From the NCBI RefSeq assembly GCF_000004195.4, contig NC_030681.2, positions 26,488,982 to 26,552,981 of the forward strand: a stretch of DNA of 64,000 nt, written 5' to 3'. The stretch is from Xenopus tropicalis. Taxonomy: Eukaryota; Chordata; Amphibia; Anura; Pipidae. A model generated the notes under the pieces. That model saw only the letters and a program-made list of their open reading frames with translations. It had not been told where the DNA came from and did not search any database. The translations under genes were made by a program, and so were the position numbers. Below, in pieces: positions 51,379 to 63,434 of this stretch (position 1 is the first letter of the stretch; every line of letters starts with the position of its first letter).

Positions 51379-53834
51379 TACTTCTTTGCTTATGAATTCT
51401 GGGAACTGTAGTACTTCACAGCTGTAAATCCTTATCTCATTATATGATGGATATTTTCCAGGAAGTATCAATACTAGGACTCAGGTAACTCCTTGGATGA
51501 AAGGATTGCCGAGGCTCATGCAATAATCGTGTGCTCAATGCAAAATGAAGGCGCCAGTATAAATTGAAGACAAAAAGAAATCGATAGCACGCTGTCTATG
51601 GAAATAAAGGAGAGCTCCCCTCTGTGCTGTTCATTTTGATGCTACCGCTTGCTGAACACGTCTTGCATTTGTTCGGGGCAGCCATGACAGTTGCCATATT
51701 TCATGCAGAATCTCTCCCGGCCTGTCCTCTAGTGATAAGCTCTAATGGATCTGGCTGTGAGGACGGCTGTCTTTCCCTGCTACAAACGGGCAATGGAAAC
51801 TCGCCTCAACCCCCAAACACTGAATTAACTTTGACAATAATGAAGTAGGCAATTAACAGCTTGTCCTTATAAAGCATCTCTGCAATTTTTCCCAAATCAC
51901 ATTCGAATACCGTATAGGTCATAGTAAGTACAATGACAATGACTATCATGCACATCTGCTTTTTGCTGTACTGCAGTAAAAAAGGAATACGGTATGTAAT
52001 GTCTTAGCTGAACCATCCAAATGGACTTTTCAGCAGCCTGACAGCAACAGTGATATCATGTATGCAAATGTCTTTATTTATTTTAATATAAGCAACCAGA
52101 AATATAATGTAAACAAGAAATTACTAACCAACTAATAGGTGTGCTTTGCCCAACAAGAGCCTGCAATCACCCAGAAGCTCCACATGCAAATCAGCCAAAT
52201 TCCAAAGAAGATTTTGCTTGATATTAGTAAAGAAAAAGAACATCATATAAAAAAATAGATAAACAAAGATGCCAGCCGCAGAGGCAGGGTACAATTTCCA
52301 TTCTGTATGGCAGCTTTTTTTCATTTGAATTTTATGTTGCCATAACAACAATGGAAACATTTCATTACCCTTGTGCTTCTCTTACACTCTATTAGACATT
52401 ATTAAAAATAGAACAACGTATAGCTGCATCCTTCTGCGGCAGGAGAGTCAGAGGTAATCTAATTGCCATTGTTTGTTAGTGGAATTTTTAATGACAGCAA
52501 TTGGGCTGTTGGAATGGCATAAATGTACTCGTTGTGCTAAGAGACAGCTAATATAACAAGGAAAGAACTTCAGCAGGTACAGCAAGTGATATTTAAAGGG
52601 GACGTCCATCATGGGATTTGCTTTAACCATGATGTAGACTTTGCAACTTGCAAGGTAAAATTTACATTTCTGGGTTCTGGCTAATCAACTAGGGATTATC
52701 TACAAATCCCACAGACCCAAATTGCACCCCTAATTACCCATCCATGGAGCACTTGCATCTGTAGGATTTAAATTAAGGCTGTGCTTTGCAACGTGCAAAC
52801 CCAGCAGGAGGTGCAAAGTGCAGGCTGTGGGCAGAAGACAACCCTGTCCTTGATGTCCGCTACAGGCAGGTAGTTAAGCACAGGGTTCTCTTGGGTCTTT
52901 CTGTGCTGCCACTAAGGGCCCCTATTAAATATATCACTGCTTAATGCGGGCAGTCCTGGACTCATAGGAAGACTCAGCTCCTTGAGTTCCATTTTGGGAG
53001 CAAACCACAGACCAAATGAAAACTGCTGTCTTGGGATACTATACTAACAGTTCATTTTCAGATAAGCACCCCCCTCAAACCAGAAACTGATAATCATATC
53101 CAGAAAAGCGTGGTTTGTGCACAAAGGGGCCCCTGTGATATCTGGGGCTCTTGGCAATGGATCACTCAGCTCCAACCCAAACCAGCCCTAATTGTGCATT
53201 GCATTATCATATGAGTTGATGTAAAAGTCTCCTAAAAATTTAAAGGGAAAGTAGATTATTGCTATGTAATTTTAAATGTGGAAAAAATATTATATTCTCC
53301 AAAAAGCTTTCTAATGAGGCCACCCGTGATGACATCTACCCCCATTTTCCTGCATTCTGCCTCTGGCCGCATACCCACCCCCTTCTGGTGACATCAGCAA
53401 TGGAGGGGTCAAGCACAGGTATGTATGTGATGACAGCATGGAAGGTAGAGTTGGGTTCACGTTGGAAGAGGGTGAGTTAGGGTGACCAGGGGTTTACGAC
53501 TGGACACACCTGGCATTTTGTAGGGTAAGATGTCAGTCAGACAACAGCTTGGGGGTGCTGTAGTCATTGTCCTACTCTGCTTTTTGGGAAACACTTCTCA
53601 TTTATAATATGAGGGGCCATAAATTATTAGGAGATTTGTTTTTTAAAATATTTTATATGCCCCTCTCTGCTTAGAATGAAATGAGATGCAGCCCCAGCAG
53701 CTGCCTTACCAGATCACATTAAGGGCTCCACTAACTACATCATTTAACACAATGTATGTATATTTGGTGAAGGCAGCACCTTGCATACAGTAGAAGTATC
53801 TATATCCGCATCCACTTCAAATGATTTAATAACT

Positions 53835-54459
53835 TTAAAAGGACAACTAACGTGAAATTCACTAGGGCTGTCAAATTGTTAGGCTCCCCCAGTAAATATA
53901 ACCGCTTACCATCGACCCTTAACCAATCCTATTCTGCACTGCAAAAATGCACTCGCTGCACTTGTGCTGCCATCTTTAAAATTCCCAAGAACTGCTTGTG
54001 ACAGTCCAAAACCATTTGCATGCACAGTAAAGCAAAGATTTCCCAGGTTACTTTGCTGTGCATGTACTGACTTCAGATGTTACTTTCCCACACATGCAAA
54101 CACTCCTGGACTGCCCCAAGGGACCTTTCTTTCAGCAAAGAAATTATATTCAGCGGGGTGGCATAAAAATTGGCACCAGCACCCAGTGGAATTCCCTGTA
54201 AAGGCACCTGTTGCAGTAAAATTTTTTCCCCCTAAAAGAGCCCAGTGGGAGGCCACTTGCACCGGGAGGGAGCTCCCATTGTGGGCAGCCATGTTGTGCC
54301 ACACCTGCCTCAAGTTATGTGCATGCTGTGATGTTATGCACATAATAAGTGCGCCACGAGAGACACTAATTATACGCATCACTAAACATGCCTGCCTGCA
54401 CCAAGACCACCTAGCACCTAGGTGAGGGAAACAATTTTAGGGCAACAGGTGACCTTTAA
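53835..54459. mobile_element. TTAA-type MITE (long, 0.6 kb)
   Basis: It starts TTAAAAGGACAACTAACG and ends CAACAGGTGACCTTTAA, a TTAA-flanked inverted pair. The interior carries several smaller inverted blocks, for example TTATGCACATAATAAG. No coding. Confidence 0.5.
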
Positions 54460-55553
54460 GTCGTAGGAGTTTAATGATGCTTCTGACATTGAGCCTCAGC
54501 TTTAGGGCTTTAACACATGGGCGGTTCTTCCTGTGTTTCCTTGCAATAGAAGTTTCCTATTCCACCACATGTTGCGTTTCACCTGGGTTTGGCGTTTCAC
54601 CTGGGTTTGGCGTTTCACCATGCCAGAGTGAGCAACTGAAAAGAAGTTGTGTTTACTCCTGCATTCCATTGTGGTGAAACACTAGAAATATCTTCATGAA
54701 AGTGTGGAATTTAATGCATCCATTTTAGATGCTAAAAGAAAACATTTTTACTTTATGGTGTTACTGGTCCTTTAATGCTTTCCTTCTGCTTGTAAACTAA
54801 TTTATTCTCATCATCCCACAGGCAGAGATAGCAGCTTTAAAATAAAAAGTTGAAAAGTTTTAGCATGCAAACGTGTTCCTACATTGCGCCCGCTGAGTAC
54901 CACGCTGGCATGTGCCGTGACTCACACATACCCACTGAAATTGTACTTTATCTGCGCGGAACATACAGATTCTACTTCTCACCGAGAGACAGATGTTATC
55001 GCTTCAAGCAGGCGATGCTCATTTCAGTAATACCCCTCTAATCCCGGCTCCTTGCGTTCGTGGGAGGACAGCATGAAAAGCACCGATGATTCACTCACCC
55101 TAATTTCCAGATCAAAACGCTGCTATTTAGCATGGTAATGCCCTTATTCAGCACCCCCTTGCAATTGCCAAAATGTCTGACAACAGCATTTAAATCAAAT
55201 TTTAAAATACTGGTTTCTAATAATCAATCAATTAAGCTTTTTCTTTGAAGGCTGTTACCCCATGTATATTAATATGTAGTAATAAATAAAAATTGTAGCC
55301 ATGTTAAACATGTTAAATGTTATTTAAATGTGATTTTATTTTTGTTATTTTTCTTCTTCCCTTTATTTATTGTTCAATTTACTTTTCTCTGCCTTTCCCT
55401 TTATGTCATTGTTATTTTGTCACTTTTATTTCTTTCCATTTTGCTCTCACCCTGTATCTTCCCCACTTCTGATTAAAGTTTTCCTGCTTCTTTCTCCTAT
55501 TTAGGTCCTATTCTGTAGTGCGATCCCAACAGGAATTATTCCCACCTCTATTA

Positions 55554-55842
55554 CAGGTATGGGATCTCTTATCCAGAAGCCTGTTATCCAGAAAGCTCCA
55601 AATTATGGAAAGGCCAACTCCCATAGACTCCATTTCAAACAAATAATGACATTTTTTGTTCATAATAATAATAAAAAAGCAGTACCTTGTACTTCATCCC
55701 AGCTAAGATATCAGTCCCTACTGGAGGCAAAACAACCCTACTAGATTTAATAAGGTGGACTTATGGTATGATGATCTTAATTACGCAAAAACCCCTTAGC
55801 AGGAAAGGCAGAGGTCCTGAGCATTTTGCATAATGTGTAGCT
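55554..55842. mobile_element. CAGGTATGGGATCC-family MITE, right end decayed
   Basis: The left half is well preserved (CAGGTATGGGATCTCTTATC, CATAGACTCCATTT). The right half still shows CAGAGGTCCTGAGCATTTTG but has lost the closing CCTG. Confidence 0.75.
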
Positions 55843-56401
55843 AGAGGGTGAAGTCACTGGCAATCTGGCTATTTAGTGGGCCAAATCAGTCAATCCAGGC
55901 CCAGATCTGGTTGTTGATCAGCTGGCAGAAAATCAATATCAAATAAAGTGCCAAATAAAGTGTGCAATTAGGCAACTTATCTTTCTGTACTCCAGATGTA
56001 ATACCATAGCCCCCCAGTATCTTAAAGGGGTGGTTCACCTTTAAGCTAATTTTGAGTATGTTATAGAATTACCTATTCTAAGCAACTTTTCATTTGGTCT
56101 TTATATATTGGTCATTATATATTTATTATAGTCTTTGAATTATTTGCCTTCTTCTTTCAACTCTTTTCAGTTTTTACATGGGGGTCATTGAACACAGCTG
56201 CCAAAAAACTATTGCTCAGTGAGGCTACAGTTTTATTGCTATTGTTACTTTTTGAAACTTTGTTTTTATTCAGTCCCTCCCCTATTCATATACCAGTCTC
56301 TCATCCAAACCACTTCCTGGTTGCTAAGGTAACTTAGAACCTAGCAACCAAATACCTGCTGAAACTCCAAACTGGAGAGCGCCTAAACGGAAAATGAAAT
56401 A

Positions 56402-57616
56402 CCGTATATACTCGAGTATAAGCAGAGTTTTCCAGCACTCAAAATGTGCCAAAAAAGGAATCCTCGGCTTATACTCGAGTCGATTATTAAGGGCAGCACA
56501 GGTTTACCTTTCCAACCGGATGCTGTGGATGCGCCCGTGCATTCTTTGGCGTTGCGCGCATGCCCATCCGTGCTCATCCGTCGCCCCCCTGGCACGTGCC
56601 TGACGATTATTAAGGGCAGCCCTGCGTTACCTTTCTGACCGGATGCTGCGGTTGCCTTTCTGACCGGATGCGCCGGCTCATCCTTCGGGGGGTGCGCAAC
56701 GGCAAAGGATGAGCATGCGCATCCGGTCAGAAAGGCAACCGCAGCATCCGGTCAGAAAGGTAACGCAGTGCTGCCCTTAATAATCGACTCAGCCAGCCCG
56801 CGCGCAATGGAAAAGAACGAAAGTGCTCATGCGCAGCGTCCAGTTGGAAAGGTAAACCTGTGCTGCCCTTAATAATCGATCACTATCAGCCTGACAGTAG
56901 CCTGGATCCTTTAGGCACAGGTTATTAGCTGTAGATGTCATACGTAATGGTCCTGTTATTTCATATAAGCAGGATAACATTATCATTTTCTATAAATATG
57001 TTATTCTTCAGCCAACAGTATGTTTTCATGCACCCAAAATTCCTCTCAGTTAATGCCGTATTGCTTATTTGCAAAAGTCTGTCTCAGTGCTGTGCTGGGA
57101 GAATGCAGTTGTATTTATGATCTGTGTACCATAATATATTTGAGTTTATTGACAGGAAATTTACTGTATGTATATATTATCAGTATGCTTCGCTACACTT
57201 GAAGCCCATAAGTGATGTTCTTGTAATTTTGTGTATACTCAGCAAAGCAGTGCAATTACTTATGTATCTGTCACCTTCTGGATTGCTCAGACCTCTTTAT
57301 GCAATCATCATACAGAGCAAAGACAAGGGGAAGGAAGGCAGGTTGCCACCCCAGTTACAGAATACCTTGCGAGTACTTATATGAAAGAGACAGAGTGATT
57401 TATTTACTAACCCTCTGGGCAGTATTTACTAAACAGTGATGCTCTGACCCAAGCTTCCAGTGCATGTTTGCATTGCTTATCTTACTACAAGGCAAAACTA
57501 CAGTTTTTATTCCCACCCTAGGCTTATACTCGAGTCAATATGTTTTTCCAGTTTTCTTAGGTAAAATTGGGTACCTCGGCTTATATTCGGGTCGGCTTAT
57601 ACTCGAGTATATACGG
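56402..57616. mobile_element. Nested Tc1/mariner-like element, TA duplication
   Basis: It begins CCGTATATACTCGAG and ends CTCGAGTATATACGG, with TA on both sides (56400-56401 and 57617-57618). Sub-terminal blocks also pair (TCGGCTTATACTCGAGTC on both flanks), giving termini of roughly 80-95 bases. TA targets suggest Tc1/mariner or a related superfamily. Inside are a 400-bp GC-rich palindrome (56481-56880) and about 600 bases of AT-rich sequence with no recognisable coding. Confidence 0.75.
56481..56880. repeat. Palindrome within a palindrome
   Basis: The module CGATTATTAAGGGCAGC starts at 56481 and again at about 56604, and its reverse complement ends at about 56788 and again at 56879. The structure is therefore an outer inverted repeat holding an inner inverted repeat of the same module. 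ACCGGATGC motifs recur in each arm. GC-rich, unlike the surroundings. Confidence 0.8.
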
Positions 57617-57878
57617 TAACTAAAAAACTACAAATAATAAAAAATGAAGACCAATTGTATATTGTCTCAGAATATTACTCTCTACATCATACTAAAAGTT
57701 AACTCAAAGTGAACAACTCCTTTAACACCAGTTTATCTATAGAAGAAATGTTTCGAATATTGCAAAATGCAAAATAGTAGGTTGATCCTTGCCTGTAATA
57801 GCCTGAAAATGTCTATAACTTCAATTATGGTTTCTATTATGAAGTCTGTATGTGTGTGTATATGTATATATGTATATG

Positions 57879-58170
<292 letters not shown>

Positions 58171-58180
58171 AGTATTATAT

Positions 58181-58184
58181 ATAC

Positions 58185-58226
<42 letters not shown>
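58181..58226. repeat. (TA)n / TATACA microsatellite
   Basis: TA-rich simple repeat with a few C interruptions at the start. Confidence 0.9.
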
Positions 58227-58231
<5 letters not shown>

Positions 58232-58382
58232 GTTGGGAGATCCATTCTTAATCCATCCCTGGCATAATTGCTTCTGTGTATATTTTATGGAATTCTACAT
58301 TTGCCCAGTTAGTCCCCCATTTCTAACCCAAGGCTCACTGGGGACTGTAGTCCGAGAAAGGCATTTGTTTTGGAACAGAAAC

Positions 58383-58436
58383 AGGGTTTCAAGACCATGT
58401 CATGATATCCGTATCAGGACATGGTCTTGAAACCCT
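58383..58436. repeat. Compact perfect hairpin
   Basis: Nineteen bases (58383-58401, starting AGGGTTTCAAG) are exactly complementary to 58418-58436. After a single mismatch the stem continues for five more pairs (TGATA with TATCA) and closes on a four-base loop. It is far more regular than chance would give in 54 bases. Function unknown. Confidence 0.8.
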
Positions 58437-58601
58437 TACAAAACAGGTAATTAGTACGGATATTCAAAGCTGCTTGTAAACTGCATTTTCACATAAACAA
58501 CATGCAGTTTTCCCAAATAAGATTAATGTATATCATGAAGTGTCCCTTTGGCTCCCACTAGTGTCCACATTATGCAATTGTTCTATATAATCTCTCGTGA
58601 T

Positions 58602-58915
58602 TTAGGTTGATGTCCCAAGGAGCATATTTGTTGCCCACGACAGATCTCTGCTATCGCGTGCAACTGACTGCTCCAAAATGCCTTTCGACTGGAAACAATA
58701 GGAGTCACTGGTGGAAAGGGCTTTGCATAGATTTAGTTTTCCTGAAGTCGCACAAAGCTGCTTGGAGGAAGAAAACCAAAGTGATACAAAGGCCTTTCCG
58801 CTGGTAACTCCTGTTTGTTGCCGGTGGAAAGGCATTTCGGAGTGGTTAGTCACCTGCAAAAACAGAGATTTATCACAAGCGATTAACATGCTCCATGGGA
58901 CATTAGCCTAAAGCA
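58602..58915. mobile_element. Foldback MITE, TAGGTTGATGTCCCAAGGAGC end
   Basis: GATGTCCCAAGGAGCATAT on the left is mirrored by ATGCTCCATGGGACATTAGCC on the right, and GAAACAATAGGAGTCACTGG by CCGCTGGTAACTCCTGTTTG. Same family as 51185-51378. Confidence 0.7.
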
Positions 58916-61794
58916 CCAACAGCAGAAAGATGTAGACACTGAACATACAGATTATGAAAATACAACTCTAACCCCCCTGGTAATTCTCATTTCTACAGCA
59001 CAATAAACAGAGATGATTGCCTTGATTAGTTTTGAATTTAAGTAGATAAGCACAGATTACATTCTATATCCATTTTTCCAATTATATAACAATGTACAAT
59101 CAATTTAATCACCACAATCTATTGCTGCTGATGCCCCAGAGTCTTCATGATTCCTTCATCCTAGTGAAGGCATGCAAGGGGCAGAGCCAGATTAAAGGAT
59201 AAGAGGCTCAATACCTAAATGGGCCTGATAACCAGAAGGCTATAAAAACTAATAGGAAACTCTTTGAGAATGACTGCTACTATAGGGGTATATGGACACA
59301 ATTTGCATTCTACTGTTCCTGCCCTGCAGCAGGAGTTGCACATCTACTGGCCCCTAAAGCGATCTGTATTTGTCCTGAAGAGATGGTGATGTAACTTTTG
59401 CAACCCTGCCAAGCACACCCAAGCAAAACTGGACCTGATGGCGTGAGTGCTACTGTCATAGGACAAGTGCCTCTGGGCTGCAACTATGAGCCGGGGGCAC
59501 AAGCAATTGTCAGGCTGCAGTTGCCCATTTGAGTGGAGCAGATACAGCATGACAAAGATTGATTAACACAGACAACTCTACTATAGCAGCGTATATTACA
59601 GAACATTAATTGTGGCAGACAGGGAGTGCATATAACAAATCAGAATATTTTTTGTCAAAGCGTATAAAGGATAAATTAAAATGTTAAGGCATGTCAACCC
59701 TTTCCCTCTCTCAGTTAGTTGGTGCACCTACTGTGCACGACTCCCTTATACAGGCCTCTCTCCAACAAAGAGTCATTTATTTTAACAAATGTAAAGGGAT
59801 GGCAAAAACTGTGTTGCTGGTTTCCATGCCGGTGATAAAGAGAATGCTACTTCTACTATTTCTTTTTAGGGAAGGAATAGGAACTGGCAAGACAGAAGGT
59901 AACTGTGCCGTAGTAAGGTTAAAAATGGTTCTGCGGGAGCAACATTTGCTAAAATTGCAAGATACACATGTGGCAATTCCTGTAGGTAATCCTCTGTATT
60001 TATAGGAGAACTGATTAACTCCTAAGGGGCTATACAGAACTTGAATGCAGGGATATCTGTTAGCCAAGGTATACACAATATGGCCTAGCCCCTTCTTGCA
60101 TCCCTCAATTGTACAATTAATATTTCTGCAAAGATGTCAGACAGGTGCCATACAGTGGATGCATGACATGAATTTAACTCTTCGCATCCCTGCATTTGGC
60201 CAGTAATGATATGATAGGATATTACAACCAACAATCTTCATAGATTTTTGTTTTCTAACTTGCTCAGCTACATTATGTACAATAAACCAACACTAGGGGG
60301 CAGCTAAAACTAATTTTTGCTGTCTCGCAATACAATTTGAAAGGCACAACAATGTTTCTGATGCTTTCTGTCAGGGAAGGCAAATACGTTTGCAACCAAT
60401 TTTATAAACAACATTGGGTAAGAACTAGTCATACAATGAGTTTTTATTACTATTTTCTATCGAAGGGAGAAATTTTACATTATAAAGGGACCATTAGGAT
60501 CCACCCTGAAAAGCATGTAAACTCAATTTTGGGTCTTGCCCCATAGGTTAAAAGATCCATGGGTTACAATGCAAGAAGCCATTTGGGTGCCAGACTTTGT
60601 TATGGTTTATCCACTCATTCAGCTGGGGGCTCAGAACACCTGGACCCTCCATCCACTTTGGGGCATTCTCTGTTTTGCATGGATAGCCTCTGAACCTTCT
60701 CCAGGAAATACAGAGTAAGTCTCACATTGCACTCCGTAAACTTGTGTCCAAAAGTGCACCCAAGGCTGCTGCCTAGTCCTGGGCCCAAGGTTAAGGCCCA
60801 GTTTAAAAACAAAATATTTCAGCACCAGTTATGCGCAGAGAATGTTCAGGGCAAGTGCCGCTTTACCCCCAGGAGAAAAGCAAAGTTGCACCTCTAAATG
60901 TAATAAACACTGCACAGTTTCAGACTAAAAGTGCTGCTGTGTGGAACCCTATTAGTGAGGCACAAAGCAGACAACCCTAACTATACTCCCCTATAGACTG
61001 CTTTTTCCCTCATTGGGAAGTTGCAGGGAAAAGTCAGAGTTCAGATTGTTGTTCATACCCAAATCCTATCACTTGAATAAATGGTAGAATGTATTTAGGT
61101 TCCTTTTACCCTTATGGCAGAACCTATTTAGAAGCTCTGGTAACCACTGTAGGTAAATGGCAAACAGCAATTCTAATAGGGCACATTCTAAGAACTGGCA
61201 GTTTATTTTTGTGCATGAGAGAGAGAAAGCAGCTGATATTCCAAGGAAAGGAAAGTCATTCCAACTCGCCTCCTCTGTTCCACCTTCTCCGCTTATTAAT
61301 GCAATGTAGATATGTCTCACCGCTGCCAACCATCTGCCAACAGAACATCTTTAGCAGCCCACCATCCTCTCTCATTCTTTCTATGGCCCTAGCCAAGAGC
61401 TGGAAAGGCATCATGAGAAACAGTAATTCACATCTTAATTATCAGCCCACTACTTTGCTACAAAGTTACACCCATGCCAGTAAATAAGAACTACTTATTG
61501 CAGTTCGATTCACTTTACCATAAAAAAATCTCTTCTAGATATCAGCAAATTGTTATGTTTTAGGGTTCATCAAGCAAGCACATGATTGCAGCAGTGCAGT
61601 AATCCAAGCAACCAGAAAGCCAATAACGGCGATGATTCTAGAGCAAGCACAGATGTCTGGTTGCTATGGGTTACCTCAGTGGTGCAGTGTATGCCCCTAC
61701 CTTAAAAATAGTCAGAGCTAGAACCTTATCTACTTTATTATTATAAACAAGTTGTAGTACGAAAGCATTAAACATTACAAGACTGTGGGGGTTC

Positions 61795-61950
61795 CTTTAT
61801 AAACCGTGGGCAAATTTGCACTATGGCATCCAATCAGTAATTTGCCTTTACTGCTTAATCTGTAGCCGGATGGAAAAGGCTAATTACTGTCTTGTTGCCA
61901 TAGGTTACTGCCCAGGTGCAAATTTTGCAAGTGTTTATAAATGACCCCGT
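61795..61950. mobile_element. Short foldback MITE
   Basis: TTTATAAACCGTGGGCAAATT on the left is mirrored by AATTTTGCAAGTGTTTATAAA on the right. About 155 bases, family unknown. Confidence 0.5.
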
Positions 61951-63210
61951 GTGTCCCAAATTGTTGGGCTATGACTTGTCACACCCAAAACTGTAACAGT
62001 TCCTTCCTTTTGCTGTCGGGGCCCCAAAAAACGAAAGGGACCCTGACAGGAGTACAACCCCCTCAATGCATTCAAAAATATTCAGGGTCAATTCAAGTTT
62101 TTTTTTCTGAATTTAGGGCTGTAAATAAGTGAGATTTTTACTTTGGGGAGATGGGTGAAATTACATCAATTTCTGCTTACAGTAAGGTGCTTTTCTGGTT
62201 ATATATTTAGGTTAGTTATAAAATATACTGCTCCTCATTTGCTGTTTCAGCAAACAAACTTTAATATTAATGGAATGGAAACATTTTTTACAGTTTCTTT
62301 CCAATGAAGCAAATGCTAGGTTATGCTTTAGTGAAACTAGAACAATCCCCAGATGTTAGTTACTGTACACTGCAGGGGAATGGGCTTGTAACTGTTGCCT
62401 TTATGTGTCCTTGATTTATTACAGCAAGCAGCATAAACTCAGAACACAAAATTTATTATTAAAATCATCACATCAGAACGTCCCAAAAACTGACTTTCCC
62501 CACAGCCTTTGGCAGCACTGTAAGGAAGCCATACCAAGGGAGGTATATGCATTGTCCCTTTGCGGCAACCGGTTTTTTTTTTTTTGGTTAAGCACTTTTT
62601 TAGCTCCCTATTAAGCTTATAACTATGTTACCAGTAAAAGCAAATATGTTCCTATATATTCTTCAACAGTCCTTATCCTAAAATGAATGCCAAAAGGATT
62701 TTACATGGGTTTCATTCTTCTTAAAAATCAAGTGCCATCTTAATGCAGCAGTATTTTACTTCTTCTCTCTCACAGCTTGTTCCATGCCTGTGCCTCTTAC
62801 AGAGGGAGGGTGAGTTTAAAGATATTCCATTATAATTATAAAACCATCTATCAATAATTACTACTGTTTAACCAACACGAGTAATAAGGAATTTACGCCT
62901 TACAGTCTACAGAAAAATTTAATATTTAAGAGGATAAATCATATTTATAATAATGCTCCATCCTAGGATTTTGTATCCTGGGGGTGCAGTAGATCCTAAT
63001 GGGGTTACTAAACCAATGCTGATTGTAAACACAATCAATCTAGCAACCAATCAGATCTTTGCCTTCATTCTCTAACATAATAGAGTGATGAAAATGAATT
63101 GCTGATTGGTTGTATGTATGCAATGTGCACATGTAGCACCTATGTTACCAAACCAGTCCTACCCCAAGGACCCTAATATTGTCAGTATTAAGTAAATAGG
63201 AATACTGTAC

Positions 63211-63434
63211 CTTCATGGGAGCAAGCTGTATTGGTGTTATACATGATGGATCTACCATAGGCTTAGGCCTGTTGGCGGTGTCTGCCAGCAAACTCTGCCA
63301 CTGCTGAGGAAGGCCTATAAACTTCTGCTCTTTATGGTCAAATCCAGTGTGAACCCTGTGTTCAAAATTTGAAGGCCCTGAAATGTCCAGCTTTTTCTTT
63401 TTCTTCCCAAACATTTTGGGCAATGCAGTCAAAC
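63211..63434 (-). CDS. PAK5: PAK5 coding exon 1 (start codon, CRIB motif)
   Basis: The minus-strand acceptor TTTGTTTTCCAAG precedes 63434, so the first 20 bases (63434-63415) are 5' leader. ATG at 63414-63412 begins [20 protein letters not shown], followed by [20 protein letters not shown]. These are the polybasic N-terminus and CRIB/p21-binding segment. The exon has 68 codons to the donor GTACAG after 63211, phase 0. An upstream in-frame Met lies on the intron side and is not part of the exon. Confidence 0.96.

Larger units (their letters stand above)
56022..57725. mobile_element. T2-like MITE split by a TA-target element
   Basis: It starts TTAAAGGGGTGGTTCACC and ends GTGAACAACTCCTTTAA, with TTAA at both outer edges. 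The left half (to about 56401) and the right half (from about 57617) match the beginning and end of a T2-like MITE also seen at 21031-21361. They are separated by 1215 bases. Confidence 0.85.

Noticed and set aside
53964..54425. 153-codon open frame on the + strand
   Set aside because: Lies within a TTAA-flanked MITE, with no recognisable domain. An overlapping frame is open on the other strand because of inverted repeats.
61089..61487. 132-codon open frame on the + strand
   Set aside because: No recognisable motif, no exon-like boundaries and no Kozak or splice support inside a PAK5 intron.
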